Source of the DNA: Myxococcus dinghuensis
GTDB taxonomy: Bacteria > Myxococcota > Myxococcia > Myxococcales > Myxococcaceae
Direction: 5' to 3'
Assembly (NCBI RefSeq): GCF_024198235.1
Contig: NZ_JAKCFB010000004.1
Coordinates: forward strand, 62,001-126,000
Length of the DNA: 64,000 nucleotides
Below, piece after piece: positions 16,876-25,420 of this stretch. Position 1 is the first letter of the stretch. Each line of letters begins with the position of its first letter. The translations under genes and the position numbers were made by a program. The notes beneath the pieces are model-generated. The model saw only the letters and a program-made list of their open reading frames with translations, was not told where the DNA came from and ran no database searches.

Positions 16876-17418
16876 GTGCCCACCCGTCGGCATGACCCCG
16901 AGCGCCGGGACCGCATCATCGACGCCGCCCTCTCGGTCATCGCCGAAGGAGGCGTCGCGGGGACCTCCCACCGCCGGGTCGCCGAGCGGGCCGGAGTCCC
17001 CCTGGGCTCGATGACGTACCACTTCACCAGCATGGACGAGCTGCTGCGCGAGGCCTTCACCCGCTTCGCCCTGCGCGTCAGCGAGCGCTTCAGCGCGCGA
17101 ATCGCGGCCGCGGCCGACCTCGAGGCGCTCGTCGCGGCGGTCGTCCACCTCGTGCACGACGACCTCGCGGCCGGCCCGGACGACCTCGTGCTCACCCTGG
17201 AGCTCTACACGCTGGCCGCCCGTCAGCCCGCCTTCCGGCAGATCACCCACGAGTGGATGCAGCGCAGCCGCGAGGCCCTCGGGCGGCTCGTCGACGAGCG
17301 GAAGACCCACGAACTCGACGCCTTGATCGAAGGGCTGTTCATCCACACCCACCTCGACCCGGCGCCACGGAGCCGGGCCGTCACCCGCGACGCCGTACGA
17401 CGCATCCTCTTTCCCTGA
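16876..17418 (+). CDS. TetR-family repressor of the adjacent MFS gene
   Basis: 180 residues. The GTG at 16876 is set by caggagg (16864-16870) five bases upstream; the longer frame would begin inside the operator region. The HTH reads RDRIIDAALSVIAEGGVAG...VAERAGVPLGSMTYHFTSMDELL (about residues 10-55), and an all-helical ligand domain follows. It is separated by only 12 bp from the MFS gene and is preceded by the 24-bp palindrome at 16802-16825. Together these show a self-regulated repressor/exporter operon. The inducer would be a substrate of the transporter. Confidence 0.9.
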   Translation: MPTRRHDPERRDRIIDAALSVIAEGGVAGTSHRRVAERAGVPLGSMTYHFTSMDELLREAFTRFALRVSERFSARIAAAADLEALVAAVVHLVHDDLAAGPDDLVLTLELYTLAARQPAFRQITHEWMQRSREALGRLVDERKTHELDALIEGLFIHTHLDPAPRSRAVTRDAVRRILFP

Positions 17419-17430
17419 ACCCGTCTCCCG

Positions 17431-18648
17431 ATGCTCCTCTCCCCCTCCTCCCCGGTGCTTCCCCAACACCGCGCGGCCCGCGTCGCCGTCGCGGCGCTCT
17501 TCCTCACCAACGGCGCCATCTTCGCCAACCTGCTGCCGCGCTATCCCCAGCTCAAGGCCGACCTGGGACTGAGCAACGCGGAGTTCGGGCTCGGGGTCGC
17601 GGCGTTCCCCACCGGCGCCCTGATGGCCGGGCTCGCGGCGGGCGCGCTCATCCGTCGCTTCCGCTCGTCACGCGTCGCGGTGGCCGGGACGCTGCTCACC
17701 AGCCTGGGCGTGCTGTTCGCGAGCCTCGCCAACTCCTGGACCGGCTTCGCCGGCGGACTCTTCTTCGCGGGCTGCATGGACGCCATCACCGACGTGGCGC
17801 AGAACTCCCATGGCCTGCGCGTCCAGCGGCTCTACGGACGGTCCATCCTCAACACGTTCCACGCCATCTGGAGCATCGGCGCCGTCGTCGGCGGCCTCAT
17901 GGGAGGACTCGCCGCCGGGCTCGCGCTGCCGCGCGGCACCCACCTGGGCAGCTCCGCGCTGCTCTTCAGCGCGGTCTCCCTGACGGCGCTGCGCTTCACC
18001 TTGCCAGGGCCCGAGCCCGTCGCCACGGAGCCCACCGAGGAGAGCGCGCGGACCCGCGAGGCCCCGGTCTCCTCCCGGCGTCACCTCGTCCTCACCATCG
18101 CGGCGCTCGTGCTCATTGCCTGCGGCGGCACCCTCGTCGAGGACTCCGGCATGACGTGGGCCGCCGTCTACCTGAACGGCACGCTCGGCGCGAAGGCCGC
18201 CGTCGCCTCCTTCGGCTTCGTCGCGTTGGTGGGCGCGCAGTTCGTCGGACGGCTGCTCGGCGACGCGCTCGTCGATCGCTTCGGTCAACGCGCGGTCGCG
18301 CGGACGGGGGGAGCCATCACCGCGCTGGGCATGGGCATGGCGCTGCTGTTCCCGTCGATCCCCGCGACCATCGCCGGCTTCGCCTTCGCGGGCTTCGGGG
18401 TGGCGACGCTCGTCCCCGCCGCCATGCACGGCGCCGACGAGCTTCCCGGCCTGCGCGCCGGCACCGGCCTCACGGTGGTCAGTTGGTTGATGCGACTCGG
18501 GTTCCTGCTCTCGCCCCCCATCGTGGGACTCGTCGCCGACTCCGCGGGGCTGCGTGTGGGCTTGCTCGTCGTGCCACTCGCCGGAACCCTCGTGGTGCTG
18601 CTTGCGGGCGTGTTGTCCGCCACACGCGTAACCAGACATGAATCGTAA
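17431..18648 (+). CDS. MFS transporter (YbjJ-like)
   Basis: 405-residue inner-membrane protein with twelve hydrophobic segments and a central cytoplasmic loop (about residues 195-210, rich in Glu/Arg). After TM2 there is GLAAGALIRRF, the usual MFS Gly/basic loop, and the second half has GRLLGDALVDRF at the matching place. The overall pattern (NAEFGLGVAAFPTGAL, HAIWSIGAVVGGLMGGLAAG) resembles the YbjJ/fucose-permease branch. It lies 12 bp after the TetR gene and would be derepressed with it, which favours export of a toxic compound. The substrate is unknown. Confidence 0.9.
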   Translation: MLLSPSSPVLPQHRAARVAVAALFLTNGAIFANLLPRYPQLKADLGLSNAEFGLGVAAFPTGALMAGLAAGALIRRFRSSRVAVAGTLLTSLGVLFASLANSWTGFAGGLFFAGCMDAITDVAQNSHGLRVQRLYGRSILNTFHAIWSIGAVVGGLMGGLAAGLALPRGTHLGSSALLFSAVSLTALRFTLPGPEPVATEPTEESARTREAPVSSRRHLVLTIAALVLIACGGTLVEDSGMTWAAVYLNGTLGAKAAVASFGFVALVGAQFVGRLLGDALVDRFGQRAVARTGGAITALGMGMALLFPSIPATIAGFAFAGFGVATLVPAAMHGADELPGLRAGTGLTVVSWLMRLGFLLSPPIVGLVADSAGLRVGLLVVPLAGTLVVLLAGVLSATRVTRHES

Positions 18649-18695
18649 CATCGACTGACGTGAAGACACCGCCACCGGGCTCGACTCGAAGAGTC

Positions 18696-18726
18696 AAGGG
18701 TGAGGCCCACACGCCGGTGTCACCTT
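18696..18726 (+). terminator. Imperfect hairpin after the MFS gene
   Basis: AAGGGTGA (18696-18703) and TCACCTT (18720-18726) pair with one bulged G around an inner CAC/GTG pairing, and TTGTG follows. The position 48 bp after the MFS stop fits a terminator, though the stem is imperfect. Confidence 0.4.
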
Positions 18727-18830
18727 TGTGCACGCCATTGTCGCGGTGCCGGAAGTGACGGCGGCGCGAAGTGTGCGAACTCGACATCGTCGAGTCGCGC
18801 CTCGCGCCGAATCTCCCAGAGGAGTCCGTC

Positions 18831-21575
18831 ATGCACCGTGTCACGAGCTGGATGCTCGTCCTGGCCGTCGTCTGCCTCTGTGCCCCCGCGCATGCACGCG
18901 ACTGGTTCGTCCGAGCGGGGGCCGTGGGGGGAGAGGGCTCCCGAGACAAGCCCTTCTCCGACCCGTGGATGGCATTGGAGCGGGTGGAGGCGAACGACGC
19001 CGTCCACGTCGCCACGGGCCGCTACTTCGGGAAGCTGGAGCGCGGGAACTGGGAGCTCGCCTTCCCGGGCGTCCAGTTGCTCGGCGGCTATGACGCGGGG
19101 TTCCGCGAGCGCGACCCGTGGAAGAACCTCACCGAGCTGACCTGGCGAAAGGGTTCACCCAACCGCCCGGACGTCTCGCTCGCCCGCGTCAGCACCAGCC
19201 CCCAGCGCGACACGACGGGCGCCACCATCGATGGGTTCCTCATCGACATGCAGGACACCTACGAGTACGTCGCTGAAGGCGGCGACTTCGACCCGAAGGC
19301 GCTCCAACGCAACGGCGCGGTGGAGCTGGCCCGGGGCGGCATCCTGCGCAACTGCATGATCGTCAACTCCATCCAGGCCGTGCGCACGTCGCCGGGCGCG
19401 GTGGTGGAGAACAACGTCATCGTCAACTCCATCTTCGCCGCCATCGTCTCCAAGGGCGGCGGGGACCAGGACGCGCCCGTCACCCTGCGCGACAACACGG
19501 TCGCCTTCGTGTGGGCCACCCGGGCCATCGCCGAGGGAGGGACCGAGGGCGCCGGCATCGACGTGACCAACAAGGCGGTCCTCGAGAACAACCTCGTCGT
19601 CCATTCCGACAACCATGGCGTCCAGGTGACGGTGCCCGCCAAGGTGGTGCTGCAAGGCAATGCCTTCTGGCGGAACCTCTTCTCGAACGCCGGCTTCTAT
19701 TTCGAGGGCAAGAAGTCCTCGCTCGACGACTCCGACATCTCCGACGCCGAGGACGTGGGCTTCGCCCGCGCGGGCGGCAACGTCGCCGTGGACCCGAGGC
19801 TGCCATTCGAGCCGACGTGGTTCGACAAGTTCACCCGTCGCGAGACCCGTGGGAAGAAGTTCGACGCGAAGGCGTGGGAGCAGACACGCACCGTCGCCGG
19901 TCTTCCCCCCACGGCCGCCCCCCTCTCCGTCTTCGCGCCCGCCTACCCGCCCCAGGCCGTCCCCAGACTCCTCGCCCCGGGCAATCCCTCCCTCAAACAG
20001 GGCGCGCGTGCGAAGGCGCTCGCGGTGACCTTCTCGGCGCCCGCCTCGGCCGCGCCGGCGAAGACCTATTCGCGGGTGAGCCTCGCCAGCATCCAGGCGA
20101 ACGCGAAGGGATACGAGGGCAAGGACGTGGAGGTCATCGTCGGGGCCCAGGGAGTGGCCAACCCGGACAACGGCCCGGTGGGAACGTCCCGAGACACGCA
20201 CAAGGCCGTGTTCCTGGTGGACGAGAAGAACGAGGCACGCACCGCGGGCTTCTTCAAGAAGGGGACATCCATCGAGCGCAGCGTCGACGCCATCCCCAAC
20301 TACGGCTCGGGCCCGCCGCGAGACCTCTTCGTCGTGCGCGGCACCGCGCATGTCCGGGACAGCTACCCTCGCTACGCCCTCGTCATCGAATCGATCGAGC
20401 CCTTCGAGAAGGAGGTCGCCGCGGCCCCTCGTCCGAAGGGGCGGGACTGGTTCGTGCGCGCCGGCGAGAGCGGCGGTGACGGCTCGCGTGAGCGCCCGTT
20501 CAAGGACCCCTTCCAGGCGCTGGAGAAGGCGGAGCGCGGCGACCGCATCCTCGTCGCGCAGGGGGAGTACGGCGGGAAGCTGAAGAGCGGCAAGTGGGTG
20601 GTGGACGGCAAGCAGTACCTGGCGCTGCTCGGCGGGTGGGACCGGGACTTCCGGCGGAGGGACCCGTGGAACACCCCCAGCCTGCTCTCCTGGCCGTCCG
20701 ACTCGAAGACGGCTCCCCAGGGGTACCTCTTCGAGGGAGCGGGCGACCACACCGGGCTCATCGTGGACGGGTTCGTCTTCGACCGGCGCACGCTGAACCA
20801 CTACGACGCGGACGGCTTCCTGGACCTCAACAACTCCCCCGACGACGAGCACCTGCGGGTGTTCTCCCCGGAGACGGTGGTCCGCAACTGCACCTTCGTC
20901 AACGGTGCGGGCGCGGCGGTCCGGATGAGCAACGCGGTGACCTTCGAGAACAACCTCGTGGTGAACATGGTCTCCGACGGTCTGCGTGTCACCGGTGGCT
21001 TCGGAACGCAGCCCGCGCGGATTCGCGACAACACCTTCCTGTTCATCTGGAACCGCAACCGCCCACATGACGGCTCCAGCGCCACGGGCACCGGGGTCGC
21101 GTTGGGCGGCAACGTGCCGGCGGTGCTGGAGGGGAACGTGTTCCAATACATCGACAACTTCGCGGTGCGCTCCAGCGCCAACCCCAGCGAGGTGGTCCTC
21201 ACACGCAACACGTTCTTCCGCAACTGGGCCACCTTCCGCTCCACGCTGGGGACGCCGCCCCCCACGGTGGACGAGAAGTCCATGCACCTGCTGGCCGACC
21301 TGCCCTTCAAGAAGGTGGAGGGCAACGTGGTCGCCGACGGCGGGTTCGACGTGGACCCCGCCTTCTACGCGAGCTGGTTCGCGCGCACCTCGCGGGAGAC
21401 CAGCCGCTTCACCGCCGAGGAGTGGAGCCAGGTCGCCCCGCCGCCGTCCACGGGCACGGAGCCCGCGAAGGCCGGCCTGGGCCGGGCGCTCGACTGGCGG
21501 GCCGCGGCGAAGCTGTTCCCGAAGAACGCCCAGGTGCGGGGCGCTCGGGCGAAGACACTGGAGAACGGGGGATGA
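18831..21575 (+). CDS. Secreted protein with two tandem right-handed beta-helix units
   Basis: 914 residues. The ATG at 18831 has agaggag upstream and opens a Sec signal (cleavage after AHA). The mature protein starts RDWFVRAGAVGGEGSRDKPF and has a parallel beta-helix with repeated NxVIVNS/ENNLVV turns. A middle domain (about residues 410-540; SRVSLASIQANAKGYEGKDVEVIV) looks like a small beta-barrel. The whole plan then repeats: RDWFVRAGESGGDGSRERPF plus a second helix. So this is an internal duplication around a linker domain. Pectin-lyase-like folds bind or cut polysaccharide, but I see no catalytic set. It overlaps the next gene by 4 bp (ATGA), so the two are coupled. Confidence 0.85.
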   Translation: MHRVTSWMLVLAVVCLCAPAHARDWFVRAGAVGGEGSRDKPFSDPWMALERVEANDAVHVATGRYFGKLERGNWELAFPGVQLLGGYDAGFRERDPWKNLTELTWRKGSPNRPDVSLARVSTSPQRDTTGATIDGFLIDMQDTYEYVAEGGDFDPKALQRNGAVELARGGILRNCMIVNSIQAVRTSPGAVVENNVIVNSIFAAIVSKGGGDQDAPVTLRDNTVAFVWATRAIAEGGTEGAGIDVTNKAVLENNLVVHSDNHGVQVTVPAKVVLQGNAFWRNLFSNAGFYFEGKKSSLDDSDISDAEDVGFARAGGNVAVDPRLPFEPTWFDKFTRRETRGKKFDAKAWEQTRTVAGLPPTAAPLSVFAPAYPPQAVPRLLAPGNPSLKQGARAKALAVTFSAPASAAPAKTYSRVSLASIQANAKGYEGKDVEVIVGAQGVANPDNGPVGTSRDTHKAVFLVDEKNEARTAGFFKKGTSIERSVDAIPNYGSGPPRDLFVVRGTAHVRDSYPRYALVIESIEPFEKEVAAAPRPKGRDWFVRAGESGGDGSRERPFKDPFQALEKAERGDRILVAQGEYGGKLKSGKWVVDGKQYLALLGGWDRDFRRRDPWNTPSLLSWPSDSKTAPQGYLFEGAGDHTGLIVDGFVFDRRTLNHYDADGFLDLNNSPDDEHLRVFSPETVVRNCTFVNGAGAAVRMSNAVTFENNLVVNMVSDGLRVTGGFGTQPARIRDNTFLFIWNRNRPHDGSSATGTGVALGGNVPAVLEGNVFQYIDNFAVRSSANPSEVVLTRNTFFRNWATFRSTLGTPPPTVDEKSMHLLADLPFKKVEGNVVADGGFDVDPAFYASWFARTSRETSRFTAEEWSQVAPPPSTGTEPAKAGLGRALDWRAAAKLFPKNAQVRGARAKTLENGG

Positions 21576-23698
21576 TGATGATGAAGACACTGACCGCGGG
21601 GCTGTTCGCGCTCCTCGTCGCCACGCCGGCCTGGGCGGACGAGGTCGACGACAAGGTGCGAGCGATTGAAGACAACCTCTCCCGAATCAAGGACCGGCTC
21701 GACGGCATCGTCTCCGACTCGAGTTCGAGCGACATCGACTCCGCGCTCGACACGCTGAACACCGTCAAGGGCGACGTGGAGCGGCTCAAGTCGCTGAATC
21801 CCGAGACCGACCCGGGCAAGTCGATGGCGTACTACTACCCGGACTACATCCCGCGGTTCCGGGAGTCGGCGCAGTCCCTGAAGCGGATGAAGGATGCCCA
21901 GGTGAAGGCGGACGAGTCCCGTCTCGCCGAGCGCTGCGCCGAGGCAGACAAGAACCTGCGCTCCTTCATGCAGGGCTTCATCGAGCGCAAGGACCCCAAC
22001 GGAGCCTCCCGCATCTCCGACGAGGCGGAGAAGGTGGGGCGGCAGTACGCGGAGGAGTATCGCCGCCACCAGGACACCCACAACGACGTGGACCGCGCGC
22101 GGGGATACGCGCGCAACTTCTCCGAGTCCCATGGCCGCTGGTCCGACGTGAGGAGCGAGCTGTACGACGGCGTCAGCGACATCTGGGACCGCTGGACGCG
22201 GCGGATGGAGGAGACGAAGTCGAAGTGCCAGGAGCTCGCCAAGGGCCGCGACGCCGAGGCCGTCCGGGACGCCTTGTCGAAGCTGGGAGATACGAACCGG
22301 GCCCGCGCGGAGCTGGTCGAGAAGCTCCACCAGACCCTCGACCAGGTGGGCTCCGCGCTGTCCGGCGCCGGCGAGCGCACGGGCACCTCCGAGCTCGACT
22401 CCGCGCTCAGGTACTCCGGGGAGGTCGACGCCCAGTTGGAGAAGCTCCGGAGCGCCCGGGGCGAGGATGAAGCCGCGAAGCGGATGACGGACGTGTGGCC
22501 GGACAAGAACAAGGACCTGCGCCGCTCGCTGGAGCTGCTCAAGCAGGTGAAACCCCAGCAGTTCTCGTTCGATGCGGCGACCGCGACGTGCAAGACGACC
22601 GAGGAGCAGTTGTTGACCCTGGTGCGTGGCTACCTGGGCCGACCCGACGACGCGGACGAGGCCGCCAAGGTCGTCTCCGAGCGGGCGGAGCGGCTCGCCA
22701 ACGACACGCGCCAGCAACTGGAGGCCGCCCAGCGTCGCTTCGAGGAGCAGGACCGGCGACTGGAGGATGCGAAGCGCTTCGGCTTCGACGAGGGCCGGTG
22801 GCGCCCGCTCAAGGAGCGCCTCCACGAGACGGCGACGGTCATGCAGCGAAGCATGAAGACCCGGCTGGAGGAGTCGAGGACGGCCTGCGGCAGGCTCATC
22901 CAGGGCGTCAACGCTCCGGAGGTCGCCACGGCGCTGAAGACCTTCAAGGACCGCGACCTGCTCGTGGCGGCGACGCTCAAGCGCATCGGCGACGACTACG
23001 AGACCTGGAAGCGGGAGCGCCGGGGGCTCAAGCCCGGGGGCCGCTTCCGCCAGGAGAGCGCCGACAAGCTGCTCCAGGCGTTCTGCGACCAGGACGAGTT
23101 CCAGTTCGAGGACCGGGTGCGGCGCGTCGCCGACGAGGTGGCCAGCGTCATGGGCAACCTCCAGCGGCAATACCTGGAGCGCATCCGCAAGCTGCAGGAC
23201 GACGTGAAGGGCGTGGAGTCGACGAAGAACCCGAACCTCAAGTCCGAGGCGGCCCGTCAGAAGCGCAACATGGCCGCCGCGCAGAAGCGGCTCGAGGAGG
23301 CCGGCAACCTCGGCATCCTGCGAGGGCGGAACAACCCGCTGGTGAACATGTACCTGGAGAACGGCAACAAGAAGCACCTGGCCCTCCAGACAGGCTGCAC
23401 CGCGATGGAATACGAGATTCCGGGCGGGCGCATCGACTGCGTGAATGTTTCGGACGGCGCCTGCGAGGTCATCGAGATCAAACCCAACAGTGCCAGCGGG
23501 CGCTCCGCGGGCGAGGAGCAGATCTCCAAACGCAAGAGCGTGCTCGAGGAGCTGTACCGCAACAACCAGCTCAAGCCGCTGCTCCAGCGCTGCGTCAAGG
23601 ATGGCCAACTGAACATCCGCTACCAGGTGAAGTATTACGAGTACTGCCCGGTGGGCATCGCGAACATCGACATCACCACCGAGGAGCTCGACGAGTAG
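21572..23698 (+). CDS. Exported coiled-coil protein with C-terminal PD-(D/E)XK-like motif
   Basis: About 708 residues. The start is a run of four Met codons (21572-21581) after gagaacgggg. A signal peptide (LLVATPAWA) is followed by about 550 residues of charged helix with heptad character. The last ~110 residues are globular: GGRIDCVNV, then about ten residues later EVIEIKPNS, then GEEQISKR. The D...ExK...Q order is that of PD-(D/E)XK nuclease folds such as the Tox-REase families. Two Cys pairs may form disulfides outside the cytoplasm. It is coupled to the beta-helix gene before it. Nuclease activity is inference; it could be a non-catalytic member. Confidence 0.75.
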   Translation: MMMMKTLTAGLFALLVATPAWADEVDDKVRAIEDNLSRIKDRLDGIVSDSSSSDIDSALDTLNTVKGDVERLKSLNPETDPGKSMAYYYPDYIPRFRESAQSLKRMKDAQVKADESRLAERCAEADKNLRSFMQGFIERKDPNGASRISDEAEKVGRQYAEEYRRHQDTHNDVDRARGYARNFSESHGRWSDVRSELYDGVSDIWDRWTRRMEETKSKCQELAKGRDAEAVRDALSKLGDTNRARAELVEKLHQTLDQVGSALSGAGERTGTSELDSALRYSGEVDAQLEKLRSARGEDEAAKRMTDVWPDKNKDLRRSLELLKQVKPQQFSFDAATATCKTTEEQLLTLVRGYLGRPDDADEAAKVVSERAERLANDTRQQLEAAQRRFEEQDRRLEDAKRFGFDEGRWRPLKERLHETATVMQRSMKTRLEESRTACGRLIQGVNAPEVATALKTFKDRDLLVAATLKRIGDDYETWKRERRGLKPGGRFRQESADKLLQAFCDQDEFQFEDRVRRVADEVASVMGNLQRQYLERIRKLQDDVKGVESTKNPNLKSEAARQKRNMAAAQKRLEEAGNLGILRGRNNPLVNMYLENGNKKHLALQTGCTAMEYEIPGGRIDCVNVSDGACEVIEIKPNSASGRSAGEEQISKRKSVLEELYRNNQLKPLLQRCVKDGQLNIRYQVKYYEYCPVGIANIDITTEELDE

Positions 23699-23848
23699 CG
23701 CGCTGGCCTCGGCGTCTCCCGCCGGGGCACCGCGGGCTCCCGCTGACCGCCATGGAGAGAGAGGTTGGCGGGTGCCTTCCGCCGGACTTGTCCCACATCA
23801 CGGTAGGTGAACTATGGTCGCGGGCCTTCCAAGGAGCCACTCCCCGCC

Positions 23849-24520
23849 ATGGACGCCAACGTGAGGCAGAAGTTCCGGAGAATCCAACTCATCGCCGCGG
23901 GGGCCACGGTGGCGCTGTTCATCACCCTCGCGCTCGGCTCCCTGGCGCGGCGCTACTTCGGCCCCGGCACGTTGCATGTCGTCACGGTGGGCAACGAGGC
24001 CGTGGAGCTGCTCGTGGATGGGAAAACCGTCGAAGCCCGGAGCACCCAGGGCGACCACCTCGCCTTCGAGGTCAGCCGTGGGCCCCACGAGGTGCGGCTG
24101 ACGGACGTCCACTCGGGCACCGTCATCCGGTTCCTGGTCGACATCCCCAACGGATACTCGGAGCTCCTCCTGCCGACGCGGGAGGACCAGTGCTTCATCC
24201 GCTTCGACATGACGAAGGTCGCGTATGCCGGCAGGGACCGCCAGCGCAAGAAGCAGGCCCCGACGGTGGAGGACCTCATCCCGAACACCAACGACCCCAT
24301 CACCGTCCCTTCCGGGACGTACTTCACGCAGGAGGAGATGCCCGACGAGGTCCGCTCCTCCGACAAGGTGTACCTGCTCCGGGACCTGCCCTGCCTCTTC
24401 GCGAACGAAGGGGCCAACGCGCAGGTGCAGTTGCTGGCGCTGTCCAACCGCGCGGATGAGCTGTTCTCCGACCCTGACGCGCTCCTCAACGACCTGATCG
24501 GCAACGCCGACCCGGATTGA
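23849..24520 (+). CDS. Membrane-anchored protein with PEGA-like domain
   Basis: 223 residues. The ATG at 23849 has aaggag 12 bases upstream; a GTG 42 bp earlier is possible but less likely. One TM segment (about residues 12-31) acts as an uncleaved anchor. A beta-rich part with VELLVDGKTVEA...HLAFEVSRGPHEVRLTD follows, the pattern of PEGA surface domains. The rest (about 120-223) has no recognised fold. It follows the coiled-coil gene after 150 bp in the same direction and may belong to the same unit, as an envelope component. Confidence 0.75.
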   Translation: MDANVRQKFRRIQLIAAGATVALFITLALGSLARRYFGPGTLHVVTVGNEAVELLVDGKTVEARSTQGDHLAFEVSRGPHEVRLTDVHSGTVIRFLVDIPNGYSELLLPTREDQCFIRFDMTKVAYAGRDRQRKKQAPTVEDLIPNTNDPITVPSGTYFTQEEMPDEVRSSDKVYLLRDLPCLFANEGANAQVQLLALSNRADELFSDPDALLNDLIGNADPD

Positions 24521-24618
24521 CGGACCGTCGACGCCGAAGGCGTAAGGGGAACCCCCGATTTACAGACACGGGGTGCTCACGCACCGTGGCCATGGCAGTT
24601 CCACTGGATGGAGGCGTC

Positions 24619-24900
24619 ATGAACAAGCCCCTGCGGTCCTTGCTGACCACCGTCGCGGTCCTCTCCCTCACCCCCGCAGCCGCGCTCGCGCTCCCCTGCT
24701 ACAAGGTCTGTTTCGAGACGACGCCTTGCGACACGGCCTGTACCATCGCCAACGCGCCCTCCAACTGCGACAACTACGGTGTATGCGCCTACTTCGCGGA
24801 CCCGTCCGAGGAGCAGGCCACCCTGCGCCTGGATGACACCGCTCCGGTGTGCAGCGAAGAGGCGCCCGACGCGCCGGTCTCCGTGTCCGTCGAGAGCTGA
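24619..24900 (+). CDS. Small secreted Cys-rich protein
   Basis: 93 residues with a Sec signal (cleavage near ALA-LP, about residue 25). The mature part of about 68 residues has six cysteines within 35 residues (CYKVCFETTPCDTACTI...CDNYGVC), then a seventh in a more acidic tail. Even cysteine spacing suggests disulfides. The ATG at 24619 has ggagg four bases upstream; an in-frame upstream extension is Arg-rich and was rejected. A perfect hairpin follows 16 bp after the stop. No family is recognised. Confidence 0.75.
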   Translation: MNKPLRSLLTTVAVLSLTPAAALALPCYKVCFETTPCDTACTIANAPSNCDNYGVCAYFADPSEEQATLRLDDTAPVCSEEAPDAPVSVSVES

Positions 24901-24916
24901 TTCACTCGCAACACCC

Positions 24917-24941
24917 TGCCCCGAGCGTTCCGCTCGGGGCA
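24917..24941 (+). terminator. Perfect 11-bp hairpin after the small Cys-rich gene
   Basis: TGCCCCGAGCG (24917-24927) and CGCTCGGGGCA (24931-24941) pair fully around a three-base loop. It is 16 bp after the stop codon. There is no T-tract, but the stem is very stable and it is probably the end of this transcription unit. Confidence 0.7.
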
Positions 24942-25420
24942 CACGGCCTCCCAGCGCCTCGGGGCCTGTCACTGTCAAGCAAGCTCCTCGAAGATGACAT
25001 GGCGGAGCGCGTGCCGCGGTCGAACCGGGACGACTCCTGGCTGGCTTCGACGCCAGCACCCCGGAGTCGGGAGTTGACGTCGCCGTGACGCGAAGCCCCT
25101 CACCTCGTCGAGCCCGTGAGTCCAGGACATACACGACACACACCGCCCCCTTTGGCCGCGCGACGTCGACAATGATTGACATCCGCCCCTGCCTCCCCCG
25201 GGCGGCAATCCCTCTCTGGAATGACCTGGCAGGATTTATTCCATCCCACTGGGAGTCGGGGGTCTCGACGTGCCCATGGGCGGCCTCGTCTCTCCCAGCC
25301 ATACACATCACCTTTTGTGCGCCTTCGACCGACGACCTGCCTTGCCTCTCATGTCTTGATATATCAATTCATGGCGCGCCCCCAATCCCTGAGGGCGCCC
25401 GAGCCCGAGGGGAAATCCAC
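24942..25420. other. Gene-free 480-bp region with an AT-rich palindrome
   Basis: I see no convincing gene. The notable part is TTGATATATCAA (25356-25367), a perfect 12-bp palindrome in a short AT-rich patch about 55 bp ahead of the next start codon. It could be an operator or part of a promoter for the Ig-like lipoprotein gene. TTGACA also occurs at 25176-25181, but nothing like a -10 element follows at the right distance. Confidence 0.45.

Noticed and set aside
19155..21590. Long minus-strand frame opposite the beta-helix protein
   Set aside because: No recognisable domain, and composition typical of an antisense frame of GC-rich DNA.
25176..25181. TTGACA as a promoter element in the gap
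   Set aside because: No acceptable -10 hexamer is seen 15-19 bp downstream.
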